The notes under the pieces are model-generated. The model saw only the letters and a list, made by a program, of their open reading frames with translations. It did no database searches and was not told where the DNA came from. The translations under genes were made by a program, and so were the position numbers. Below are positions 1 to 12,872 of a DNA stretch of 14,794 nt, in pieces. The stretch spans positions 1 through 14,794 of the forward strand of contig JACSRH010000145.1 in the NCBI GenBank assembly GCA_014879855.1, read 5' to 3'. The number at the start of each line of letters is the position of its first letter. Position 1 is the stretch's first letter. Source of the DNA: Caldilineaceae bacterium. GTDB lineage: Bacteria > Chloroflexota > Anaerolineae > Caldilineales > Caldilineaceae.

Positions 1-3840
<3,840 letters not shown>

Positions 3841-4003
3841 GCACTATCTCCTCTGGTTGAAACCCTTCAATCGAACGTCGAGGCCCGAAGGCAATAGAGT
3901 AGCAGGCAGCGCCTGTGAAATTCCCTGTACGGAAAATTCCCCAGACAGCCACCCCGTGGGCACACGCGTCGCCTGCAACGATGCAAACGTTGTGCGTCCG
4001 TTA

Positions 4004-4029
4004 TTTCTTACAGCTATTTCATACAGCTA
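4004..4029 (-). repeat. Tandem 13-bp repeat between nrdR and nrdJ
   Basis: On the minus strand two adjacent 13-base units, TAGCTGTATGAAA and TAGCTGTAAGAAA, differ at one base. They lie 30 bases after the nrdR stop and about 165 bases before the nrdJ start, in an AT-richer patch. They could be a regulator binding site or a remnant duplication. I cannot assign a function, and they do not match the NrdR box. Confidence 0.55.
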
Positions 4030-4058
4030 AAGGTGCGTAGCACGATCACTTGTGCACG

Positions 4059-4526
4059 CTAGGCCGGTTCGGGAGTGTTGTTCGACCGACCCATCAGTCG
4101 ATCGATCTCAGTGCGCACTTCAGCCAGGTCGCTCATGTCGAGGTAGACGCTGGCAAACCGGATGTAGGCGACCTGGTCGATCTGGGCAAGCTGGTCGAGC
4201 ACCATGCCGCCGATCAATTTGCTGGGCGCTTCGGTGCGTCCGATCGCCTGCAACGACTCCATGATCTGATTGACCATTGACTCCATGGCTTCCCGGCTGA
4301 TCGGCCGCTTGGTGGCCGCGGTCTGAATGCCGGATAAAATCTTTTGGCGGTCGAACGGCTCACGACGGCCATCGCTTTTGATGACCAGCAGGTTGGCCGC
4401 CACATGCTCGTAAGTGGTGAACCGCTGCCCGCACTGCTCGCATTGCCGCCGTCTGCGGATGGCATCCCCAGTGTCGCGAGTGTCGATCACACGATGAGCA
4501 GAATGGCCGCAGTGTGGGCAGTGCAT
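4059..4526 (-). CDS. nrdR: Transcriptional repressor NrdR
   Basis: This 155-residue protein matches the usual NrdR length (about 150). It has an N-terminal zinc ribbon (C3-P-H-C6 and C29-E-Q-C32) followed by RFTTYE, then an ATP-cone domain beginning near residue 47 (LLVIKSDGRREPFDRQKI) and running to about 138. NrdR senses ATP/dATP through the cone and represses ribonucleotide reductase genes. I chose the ATG at 4526-4524 because the zinc ribbon must start MxCPxC and AGGA lies 8 bases upstream. A longer frame starting at a GTG at 4571 would begin inside a predicted operator and is unlikely. The gene ends in TAG. It precedes nrdJ, its expected target, and has two NrdR-like boxes in its own leader, suggesting autoregulation. 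Confidence 0.96.
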   Translation of the reverse strand: MHCPHCGHSAHRVIDTRDTGDAIRRRRQCEQCGQRFTTYEHVAANLLVIKSDGRREPFDRQKILSGIQTAATKRPISREAMESMVNQIMESLQAIGRTEAPSKLIGGMVLDQLAQIDQVAYIRFASVYLDMSDLAEVRTEIDRLMGRSNNTPEPA

Positions 4527-4536
4527 ACGAGTTTTC

Positions 4537-4552
4537 CTACGATATATTGTAC
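4537..4552 (-). promoter_or_regulatory. Putative NrdR box 1 (proximal)
   Basis: On the plus strand the 16-mer CTACGATATATTGTAC matches the published NrdR box (ACACWATATATWGTGT) at 11 of 16 positions, including the ATATAT core. It sits just upstream of the nrdR start and overlaps the ribosome binding site by two bases. On its own it would be weak; its support comes from the second box exactly 31 bp away, centre to centre. Confidence 0.7.
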
Positions 4553-4567
4553 ATAAGACGGAGTAGA

Positions 4568-4583
4568 CCACAACATATTGGGT
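4568..4583 (-). promoter_or_regulatory. Putative NrdR box 2 (distal)
   Basis: The plus-strand 16-mer CCACAACATATTGGGT matches the NrdR box consensus at 13 of 16 positions. It lies about 6 bases downstream of the predicted transcription start of nrdR. With box 1 it forms a tandem pair with 15 bases between them and centres 31 bp apart, about three helical turns, as in known NrdR operators. Binding here should block transcription of nrdR and any nrdJ read-through. Confidence 0.8.
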
Positions 4584-4595
4584 CTGAGGATGGAG

Positions 4596-4624
4596 AGTAT
4601 AGCATACCTTATTGCGCGCTGCAA
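4596..4624 (-). promoter_or_regulatory. Sigma-70-type promoter of nrdR
   Basis: Reading the minus strand, TTGCAG (4624-4619) is followed by a 17-bp spacer and TATACT (4601-4596). The bases TGC directly before TATACT give an extended -10. The expected start is near 4589, leaving a leader of about 60 bases before the nrdR ATG. This is the clearest promoter in the window, and it suggests nrdR-nrdJ is transcribed separately from the ftsZ operon. Confidence 0.75.
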
Positions 4625-4630
4625 ATAGCG

Positions 4631-4667
4631 TACACGTGTTCTACCAGAGAGAACGTGTATCTTTTTT
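4631..4667 (+). other. Dyad followed by a T-tract upstream of the nrdR promoter
   Basis: TACAC and GTTCT (4631-4642, with a 2-base GT bulge) pair with AGAAC and GTGTA (4650-4659) around a 7-base loop. Six T follow on the plus strand (4662-4667). Read on the plus strand this resembles an intrinsic terminator, but no plus-strand gene precedes it. Relative to the nrdR promoter it spans about -42 to -78, so an operator or activator site is equally possible. Confidence 0.4.
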
Positions 4668-4849
4668 CCGAACGGCGCAAAATTTTAAGCCTGTAGAAAA
4701 TGATTCAGATAAGGGCAAAGCGGGGTGCTGACATAAATCGCTTGGCTGCAAACAAGGCGTCAGCGCAGCAGGAGGGCAAGCCGCGACGCCGCGTGGGATT
4801 GGCTGGCGCCGGGCCATTGGACGAAAGAGGGAGACAGAAACGAGAAGGG

Positions 4850-4900
4850 GTGGGAACAGAGACTTCCCGGCGCAAGCCGGAGGGTTGCCCCTGTTCCCAC
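4850..4900 (-). terminator. Large nested hairpin just after ftsZ, probable terminator or 3' end structure
   Basis: Perfect 10-base arms (plus strand GTGGGAACAG at 4850-4859 and CTGTTCCCAC at 4891-4900) enclose a second stem, CCGGC/GCCGG, closed by a 4-base loop. It begins 17 bases after the ftsZ stop. On the minus strand the following bases are pyrimidine-rich (CCCTTCTCGTTTCTGTCTCC) but not a clean T-run, so it may end transcription imperfectly or protect the mRNA 3' end. On the plus strand the inner loop is GCAA, a GNRA tetraloop. Confidence 0.6.
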
Positions 4901-4917
4901 ATCCCTACCGAACATCG

Positions 4918-6078
4918 TTAGCGACCGTTATTCGTTGTGCGTTGGCGGCGCAGAAAGGCCGGAATATCCAGATCGTCCCGCTGGAACGTGCGCACCTGAT
5001 AGTCAGATGCTGGCTCTTTCGCCGGCTCGCGGACGTTGCGCTGCGAAGTCTGGCTGGTATGCGTGTTGCCGGTGAACGTACTGCCAACAAAGTCGAACTG
5101 ATCCTTGGGCTTTGGCCGGTCGAAGCCGGTGGCGATCACAGTCAACTGGATGTCATCCGTAGCATTCGGATCAATGACCGCACCAAAAATGATGTTGCAT
5201 TCAGGATGTGCGTTGGCGCGGATTACTTCGGCGGCTTCATTGACTTCGAAGAGGCTCATGTCCTCGCCGCCTTTGATGTTGAAAATGATCGAGCGGGCGC
5301 CCTCGATGGAAACGTCCAGCAAGGCGCTGTGGATGGCGCGCTCCGCGGCCTCACGGGCGCGGTTCTCGCCGGACGCGCGTCCGATCGCCATCAACGCCGC
5401 GCCGCCGTCCTGCATGATCGTCTTGACGTCAGCGAAGTCCAGGTTGATCAATCCTGGGATCGTGATCAATTCGCTGATGCCCTGGATGCCTTGCCGCAGC
5501 ACGTCGTCCGCCATGCTGAAGGCCTGCTTCACGCTGGCCGTCTTGCCCGCAATCTGCAGCAGACGGTCGTTGGGGATCGTGATCAACGTATCGACGCTGC
5601 TTTGCAATGCTTCGATGGCTTGCTCAGCGTTGCGCCGGCGCTGCGACCCCTCAAACGTGAAGGGACGCGTGACAACGCCGATGGTCAGCGCGCCTTCCTC
5701 GCGCGCCACCTGCGCCACGACAGAAGATGCCCCGGAGCCGGTGCCGCCGCCCATGCCAGCCGTGACGAAGACCATGTCGGCGCCGGAGATCATCTGGCGC
5801 AGCTCTTCGCGGCTTTCATCAGCGGCGCGCAGGCCGATCTCCGGGTTGCCGCCGGAGCCAAGCCCCTTGGTGATTTTCTCGCCGATGCGCAGCCGCTGCG
5901 GCGCGCTGGAGAGCATCAGTGCCTGGGCATCCGTGTTAACCGAAATAAATTCGACGCCCTGGATGCCTTCATCGATCATGCGGTTGACGGCGTTTTGACC
6001 GCCGCCTCCTACGCCGACGACCTTGATCTGCGCAAAGTTGTCGACATAGGACGGTTGTGCCTTGGTGCTTCGGGTCAT
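4918..6078 (-). CDS. ftsZ: Cell division GTPase FtsZ
   Basis: FtsZ is the tubulin-like GTPase that polymerises into the division ring. The 386-residue protein shows the N-terminal glycine motif GVGGGGQNAVNRM (22-34), the tubulin signature GGGTGSG (110-116), RPFTFEG (138-144) and the T7 synergy loop NLDFAD (212-217) that completes the GTPase site of the next subunit. After a short variable linker (about 322-367) it ends in the peptide DDLDIPAFLRRQR (368-380), which binds FtsA and other partners. I placed the start at the ATG at 6078-6076, 8 bases after AAGGAG; a longer open frame up to 6336 runs into ftsA and has no FtsZ-like sequence. It follows ftsA by 103 bases, the normal order, and ends in TAA shortly before a hairpin. 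Confidence 0.98.
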   Translation of the reverse strand: MTRSTKAQPSYVDNFAQIKVVGVGGGGQNAVNRMIDEGIQGVEFISVNTDAQALMLSSAPQRLRIGEKITKGLGSGGNPEIGLRAADESREELRQMISGADMVFVTAGMGGGTGSGASSVVAQVAREEGALTIGVVTRPFTFEGSQRRRNAEQAIEALQSSVDTLITIPNDRLLQIAGKTASVKQAFSMADDVLRQGIQGISELITIPGLINLDFADVKTIMQDGGAALMAIGRASGENRAREAAERAIHSALLDVSIEGARSIIFNIKGGEDMSLFEVNEAAEVIRANAHPECNIIFGAVIDPNATDDIQLTVIATGFDRPKPKDQFDFVGSTFTGNTHTSQTSQRNVREPAKEPASDYQVRTFQRDDLDIPAFLRRQRTTNNGR

Positions 6079-6181
6079 GATTTCGGCTCCTTCGATAGTG
6101 AATACAATTGATGCTGACGGTACGGTGCGATGAACTAAACTGTGATGCTTTGGTCCCCCCACTTCTGGATGGACGCTTATC

Positions 6182-7450
<1,269 letters not shown>

Positions 7451-7466
7451 GAAACTACTCCTAATC

Positions 7467-7482
7467 AGTTGTGAGGGGCGAA
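7467..7482 (+). repeat. Copy of an AGTTGYGAGGGGCGAR-type repeat upstream of ftsA
   Basis: The plus-strand 16-mer AGTTGTGAGGGGCGAA matches 14 of 16 bases of the repeat seen in opposite orientation at 8599-8626 (minus strand AGTTGCGAGGGGCGAG). The two copies therefore flank ftsQ as inverted repeats about 1.1 kb apart. Function unknown. Confidence 0.45.
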
Positions 7483-7558
7483 GAGCGAGGCGTATCCGCC
7501 GGTCCGCTCAATTCTGACGAACGCTTCCGTTACACCTGCGTCCGCCGCCCTCTCTCCC

Positions 7559-7578
7559 AGAGACAGTGCACTGTCTCT
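7559..7578. promoter_or_regulatory. Perfect 20-bp palindrome between ftsQ and ftsA
   Basis: AGAGACAGTGCACTGTCTCT reads the same on both strands. It lies 24 bases after the ftsQ stop and 108 bases before the ftsA start. It could be an operator for a dimeric regulator, or in RNA a stem without a proper loop. A further GTCTCTC copy lies at 7598-7604. No T-run follows in the direction of transcription, so it is not an obvious terminator. Confidence 0.6.
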
Positions 7579-7602
7579 CGTTTATGCCGCTTATTTAGTC
7601 TC

Positions 7603-8550
7603 TCATTTGATGTACGGCCGCTCGAAGCGCACATCGATCACGGAGCCTTCTGCGCGGCCATCGTTGAGCAGCGTCTCGGCTGCAACCATGTTGTCGAGCT
7701 TGCGCTCGATCTCATCACCATCTCCCCAATAGACCCAGTATGGGGTGTCAGGGAGCCGGAAATTCAAGCCGACCAGCGCGTTATAACGCAACGGCGTCAC
7801 GCCGGGCAGCCGGCTGGCCAATGCCTGGGCGCTTGCCAGCACCGCCGGGTCGATCGCCGCACCATTGGGCGCGCCGGCCAGTGTGGCGTCGGCAGGTGGA
7901 TCGTGGATGAGCAGCAGGCCGGGCGGCGTCTGTCCTCGCGGCTCCAGCGCAATGCCATCGTCGCGCAGCCAGCGCACCCCATCGTCGGTTTCCCACAGCG
8001 CGACCGGGCGCACTTCGGTCACATCCACGGTCATCTTGGTCAGGAGCGTCGTGATGTGCACCTGCGCATCGGCGACATAATGATTTTGCAGCAGGCGATC
8101 GCGCACCGCGTCACCGTCGATCCAGAAAATCTGCCATCCATCGACGGCGCTGGTTTCCCATAGATCCTCCGCATTGAGGTAATTTAGTCCGTTGAAATGC
8201 ACATCTTCCCGGTAGACATACCAACGTTCATCCAGGGAAGTCCACGCTACTAGACCGCTCACCGCAGCCACGACAACGATTACGATCCAGAGCACGCGGC
8301 TGCGCAGCGCGTCCCATAGCGGACGCAACGCCACGTGCGGCAATGGATTGTGCAGTTCGATGCGCCGAGCGCTGGGCAGTCTGGGCAGCAACGCCTCGAA
8401 GTGATGCATGCGCCGCCTCATCTGCTGGCGCCGGCGCTGATGGATGCGGCTGCGTGCAGCCGCGGTGTGCGGCTTGACGCGCACCGCGGCCGCGCTCGCG
8501 GCCGGCGTGCGCTTTGTATTCTGCTGCTTTGGCGCTGATGGACTTGCCAT
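7603..8550 (-). CDS. ftsQ: Cell division protein FtsQ/DivIB, POTRA-domain membrane protein
   Basis: FtsQ is a bitopic membrane protein of the divisome that links with FtsB and FtsL. The 315-residue protein has a long, strongly basic cytoplasmic tail (about 1-84, many R and H), one transmembrane helix (about 85-103, VLWIVIVVVAAVSGLVAW) and an outside POTRA domain (about 113-187) with the typical endings NGLNYL..., IDGDAVRDRLLQNHYVADAQV and VTEVRPVALWE. A beta domain follows to residue 315. Assignment rests on this architecture and on its position between ddl and ftsA; sequence conservation in the family is low. The ATG at 8550-8548 lacks a clear Shine-Dalgarno sequence, so the start is less certain than for its neighbours. 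The basic tail is long but not unusual for the FtsQ/DivIB family. Confidence 0.9.
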   Translation of the reverse strand: MASPSAPKQQNTKRTPAASAAAVRVKPHTAAARSRIHQRRRQQMRRRMHHFEALLPRLPSARRIELHNPLPHVALRPLWDALRSRVLWIVIVVVAAVSGLVAWTSLDERWYVYREDVHFNGLNYLNAEDLWETSAVDGWQIFWIDGDAVRDRLLQNHYVADAQVHITTLLTKMTVDVTEVRPVALWETDDGVRWLRDDGIALEPRGQTPPGLLLIHDPPADATLAGAPNGAAIDPAVLASAQALASRLPGVTPLRYNALVGLNFRLPDTPYWVYWGDGDEIERKLDNMVAAETLLNDGRAEGSVIDVRFERPYIK

Positions 8551-8598
8551 AATTACTCTGCTGCTGTTACATTCAACTCACGAAACTAATTTGTCCCT

Positions 8599-8626
8599 CG
8601 CCCCTCGCAACTCGCCCCTCGCAACT
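8599..8626 (-). repeat. Two tandem 14-bp repeats after ddl
   Basis: Two perfect head-to-tail copies of the minus-strand unit AGTTGCGAGGGGCG lie between ddl and ftsQ, the first reaching into the last base of the ddl TAA stop. A partial third unit (GAGGGAC) follows. A related copy in the opposite orientation is at 7467-7482. This looks like a small dispersed intergenic repeat. In transcription order it lies about 50-75 bases before the ftsQ start. Confidence 0.65.
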
Positions 8627-9735
8627 TATCGCACCGTCCTGTTTTCCTGGCGCTCGGCATAGCGTTCGATCGCCAGTTCAAGCAGGCGATGCACCAGGTC
8701 GGGATAAGCAAGCCCGCTCGCCTCCCACAGCTTGGGATACATGCTGATGCGGGTGAAACCGGGCATGGTGTTAAGCTCATTCAAGTAGATCGCGCCGTGG
8801 TCGCCAGCGATCAGAAAATCGACTCGCGCCAGCCCCGCACAGTCTAGCGCCTGAAACGCCTGCACGGCGAGCTCGCGCACCCGCTCCATCGTGGCCTTAT
8901 TCAGGCGAGCGGGGATCAGCAACTGGCTGCCCTCGCTCTCGTACTTGGCGTTGTAGTCGTAGAATTCATTGGCTGGGATGATCTCACCCGCGACGCTGGC
9001 TTCCGGTTCGTCGTTGCCCAGCACGCTCACCTCGATCTCGCGGGCATGGGGCACAGCCGCCTCGACCAGGAGCTTGCTGTCGTAGCGCGTTGCCAGCTCA
9101 ATGGCTGCCTGCAACTGGCGGCTGTCGCGCGCCTTGCTGACTCCGACGCTGCTGCCCAGGTTGGCGGGCTTGACAAAGAGCGGGTAAGGCAGCGCCGCCT
9201 CAATGCGGTCGGTCTCCGCCTCCGGCGCCAGGCGCCAGGCGTGCCGCCGCACGGTCAGATAGCGCACCTGCGGCAAGCCATGACAGGCAAATAATTTGCG
9301 TGCAATCTCTTTGTCCATTGCCACTGCGCTGCCCAACACGCCCGATCCGACGTAGGGCAGGTTCGCCATCTCCAACAGACCTTGCACTGTGCCGTCTTCA
9401 CCGTAAGGGCCGTGCAACACCGGGAAGATGACATCGACGGGCGGCAGGTGTTGTTCCTCCAGCAATTCGCGCAGGACAGGCGACGTAGGACGCGCGGCAA
9501 GCGACTCCTGCTCCGGGTTGCGCGGCGCGCCCTGGGATTGCGCGGTCAAGCGCAGCCACGCGTCCGGCTGTGGCAGCCAGCGCCCCTCGGCTGAGATGCC
9601 GATCGGCACAATTTCGTTTCCCGCCTGGCGCAGGGCCTCCATGACGTTTTTGGCGCTGGCAAGCGAAACTTCATGTTCGCTGCTGCGCCCGCCAAAAATC
9701 ACGCCCACCCGATACCGCCTCCGTTGTTGCACCAT
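8626..9735 (-). CDS. ddl: D-alanine--D-alanine ligase
   Basis: Ddl joins two D-alanines with ATP, giving the dipeptide that MurF adds to the peptidoglycan precursor. The 369-residue protein is an ATP-grasp enzyme of typical length. Visible motifs: VIFGGRSSEHEVSL (12-25) with the substrate-binding glutamate, HGPYGEDGTVQG (108-119), KPANLGSSVGVSK (189-201), the omega loop EFYDYNAKY (257-265), and YLNELNTMPGFT (317-328) with metal- and phosphate-binding residues. The tyrosine-containing omega loop argues for a normal D-Ala-D-Ala ligase rather than a VanA-type D-Ala-D-Lac ligase. The ATG at 9735-9733 has AAGGA 10 bases upstream. It lies between murB (64-base gap) and ftsQ (75-base gap). Confidence 0.96.
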   Translation of the reverse strand: MVQQRRRYRVGVIFGGRSSEHEVSLASAKNVMEALRQAGNEIVPIGISAEGRWLPQPDAWLRLTAQSQGAPRNPEQESLAARPTSPVLRELLEEQHLPPVDVIFPVLHGPYGEDGTVQGLLEMANLPYVGSGVLGSAVAMDKEIARKLFACHGLPQVRYLTVRRHAWRLAPEAETDRIEAALPYPLFVKPANLGSSVGVSKARDSRQLQAAIELATRYDSKLLVEAAVPHAREIEVSVLGNDEPEASVAGEIIPANEFYDYNAKYESEGSQLLIPARLNKATMERVRELAVQAFQALDCAGLARVDFLIAGDHGAIYLNELNTMPGFTRISMYPKLWEASGLAYPDLVHRLLELAIERYAERQENRTVR

Positions 9736-9799
9736 TCCACCTAGTTCCTTACCGGCGCGCGGCTGTCTCCGTCCGCCTGTATTTCAACCCAAAGCGCCA

Positions 9800-10863
<1,064 letters not shown>

Positions 10864-10867
<4 letters not shown>

Positions 10868-12291
10868 GCGCGCGCCTCCAACAGTTCCAGCAGCCACTCG
10901 CCGATCTGATAGCTATCGCCGGCGCCGAGCGTAATCACCACGTCGCCGGGCGCGGTGTGTTCGCCGAGATAGGCGGCCACCTCCTGGCGCGCGCCGATAT
11001 AGCGGATGGCGTGATGGGTGCTGGCGGCGACCAGCTCGCGTGCGTGCACGTTGCCGTCATCCAGCTCGCGCGCGGCATAGATGTCGGTGACGATCACCAG
11101 GTCCGCGGCGTCGAAGCTTTCACCCATACGATAGAGCATGTGTTTGGTGCGGCTGTAGGTGTGCGGCTGAAAGATCGCCCAGATGCGTCGCGCTGGATAG
11201 CGCCGTCGCGCCGCCACCAAAGTCGCCTCGATCTCGGTGGGATGATGCGCGTAGTCATCAATGACTGTGATGCCGCCTATTTCTCCCTTCCACTCGAAAC
11301 GCCGCGCCGACCCGCGATAATCACGCAAGGCGGCCAGCGCAACATCGAGCGCGACGCCGCAGGAAACGCCCACTGCCAGCGCCGCCAATGCGTTGCGCAC
11401 ATTGTGGACGCCAGGCACCGCGAGTTCTAGCTGGCCCTGCGGCGCGTTCCACCAGACAAGCTCGGCCTTTGTGCCCAGCCCTGGCAGTGAGCGCACCTCC
11501 AGGGCGCGCAAGTCCGCGCCCTCATTTGTGCCGTAGGTGATGGCGCGCGGCCCGCGCGTCGGTGCATAGGCCAGCACCTGGCGCACCCCTTCGTCATCGG
11601 TGCAGGCGACGATCAACCCATCGCGTTCGACCGTTTCAGTGAACTGCATAAACGCCCGCCGGAAGCTGGCCGGGGTTGGGTAGCAGTCGGGATGATCCCA
11701 TTCGACATTGGTGAGCACAGCGATCTCAGGTTTCAGACCCAGGAACATGCGGTCGTACTCATCTGCTTCCAACACGAATTCGGGCGCGCTGCCCGCCGCG
11801 CCATTGCCAAAGTTCGGCATAGCGGAGCCGATGATATAGCCGCAGTCGATGCCGCCTGTGCGCAGCATCTGGACGATCATGGCAGTGGTCGTCGTCTTGC
11901 CGTGCGTGCCGGCGACGGCGATCAAACGCCGCCGCGCCAACAGCGCGGGCAGGAAAACATCGCGCTTCACTATGGGGAGACCCAAGGCTGCTGCGGCGCG
12001 GCGTTCAGGATTGTGTACATCGACCGCACTGCTGATCAACACGACGTCGGGACGCTGCGTGGGCGCCAATTCCGTAAGATGTTCGGCGTGCTGGCCGAAC
12101 ATCACCTGTGCCCCGTGCGCGGCCAGCTGTTCGGTTATCGCGCTCGGCTGGCGGTCGCTGCCACTGACCTGGACGCCCATTTCCAGCAGCACGGCAGCGA
12201 TCGCGCTCAACCCGGCGCCGCCCATACCGATCAAATGGACGCGCAAGGTTGCATCTTGATTTGCCAGCCGCGCCTCCCATGATTCCACCAT
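10864..12291 (-). CDS. murC: UDP-N-acetylmuramate--L-alanine ligase MurC
   Basis: MurC adds the first amino acid, L-alanine, to UDP-MurNAc using ATP, the first step of stem-peptide synthesis. The 475-residue protein has all three Mur ligase domains: an N-terminal nucleotide-sugar domain (HLIGMGGAGLSA, 19-30), the central ATPase with P-loop GTHGKTTTT (128-136), EADEYDRMFL (175-184) and TNVEWDHPD (194-202), and the C-terminal domain with DDYAHHPTEI (345-354) and FQPHTYSRT (374-382). VHNVRNALAA (295-304) is the usual Mur ligase hinge motif. The ATG at 12291-12289 has GAGGG 8 bases upstream. Its 3' end overlaps murB by 4 bases, so the two consecutive precursor enzymes are translationally coupled. 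Confidence 0.98.
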
Positions 12292-12329
12292 TTCCGTATC
12301 CCTCTACTCGGTGTCTCTGTAAATACTTT

Positions 12330-12866
12330 TCAGCGGATTACCCGCACGATCATCAGAATCGTCGCCGGGATCGCCCAGTAGGATGCATTGGGAAAAATCG
12401 TCGCCGGCAAGAAAGCGATCATTGCCTGACCAGTAGGGGTCAGCGCCCCACTGAGCAGATTGAACGGATATTGGTATTTATCGGCGTAATACCACAATGT
12501 CCCGGCAATCAGATAGCCGTTCAGAATGCCAATCGCAAACCCGCTGGCAAGTCCCAGACATCCGTCGGCTTTGCTGTTGCTGAAATCAAATGTCTTTCCC
12601 TGATACGTGACGACGATGACCACGATAAAGATGATCGCCAGTAAGATGAAGGCGGCCTCGTTGATACGCGCTACATCCGCGCCAAAGATCGACGAAATTT
12701 GCTGCGCACTCCGCTCACTCCAGCCTCGCTCGTCTGCTATCCCCAGGATGGCCACCACGTACATGAGAATAATCGAATTGCCCAGCTCCCGATTGGAGCC
12801 GCGCACCATGCCGATAAAACCGAAGATCAGCACCACTGTATAGAAAAGAACTTCGATTGGCCCCAT
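12330..12866 (-). CDS. Small membrane protein, CvpA-like, function unknown
   Basis: This 178-residue protein has about five predicted membrane helices: 4-22, 29-43, 70-88, 105-126 and 158-176. TM1 is followed by the charged turn VRGSNREL before TM2, which resembles the start of CvpA-family proteins (helix, RG-x-RE, helix). TM4 contains GFAIGILNGYLIAG, similar to the CvpA glycine-rich helix and to TM4 of the protein encoded just upstream. It starts 6 bases after the upstream gene's stop, so the two are probably co-translated; the only ribosome site candidate is the poor AAGAAG inside that gene. It sits between the 219-residue gene and murC, which suggests a link to cell envelope growth or division, but no function can be read from the sequence. 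CvpA similarity is by eye and tentative. Confidence 0.8.
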   Translation of the reverse strand: MGPIEVLFYTVVLIFGFIGMVRGSNRELGNSIILMYVVAILGIADERGWSERSAQQISSIFGADVARINEAAFILLAIIFIVVIVVTYQGKTFDFSNSKADGCLGLASGFAIGILNGYLIAGTLWYYADKYQYPFNLLSGALTPTGQAMIAFLPATIFPNASYWAIPATILMIVRVIR

Positions 12867-12872
12867 AGTCGT

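Larger units (their letters stand above)
4527..4917. other. 391-bp intergenic region between ftsZ and nrdR
   Basis: This is the longest gene-free stretch. From the ftsZ side it holds a large hairpin (4850-4900), then a GC-rich spacer with no recognisable element (about 4740-4849). An AT-rich zone (about 4590-4740) carries the dyad, the nrdR promoter and, lower down, two NrdR-like boxes. The short open frames here have no convincing start signals or protein-like composition, so I see no gene. Confidence 0.7.

Noticed and set aside
4040..4055. NrdR-box-like 16-mer after nrdR
   Set aside because: Only 10 of 16 matches, the central ATATAT is lost, and there is no partner box 31 bp away.
3841..4058. 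Possible cobalamin riboswitch upstream of the B12-dependent nrdJ
   Set aside because: I found no B12-box-like sequence or suitable nested stems in the 217 bases; covariance search would settle it.
4527..4571. 15-residue N-terminal extension of NrdR from a GTG
   Set aside because: The zinc ribbon begins at the later ATG, which has its own ribosome site; the extension covers predicted operator DNA.
4705..4902. 65-codon minus-strand frame between ftsZ and nrdR
   Set aside because: It runs through the ftsZ hairpin, has no start signal, and shows no conserved features.
4885..6111. Plus-strand open frame of 408 codons antisense to ftsZ
   Set aside because: Shadow of the highly conserved ftsZ; no protein-like motifs.
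8626..9735. Vancomycin-resistance (VanA-type) ligase
   Set aside because: The omega loop EFYDYNAKY is that of normal D-Ala-D-Ala ligases and the gene sits in a housekeeping cluster without van regulators.
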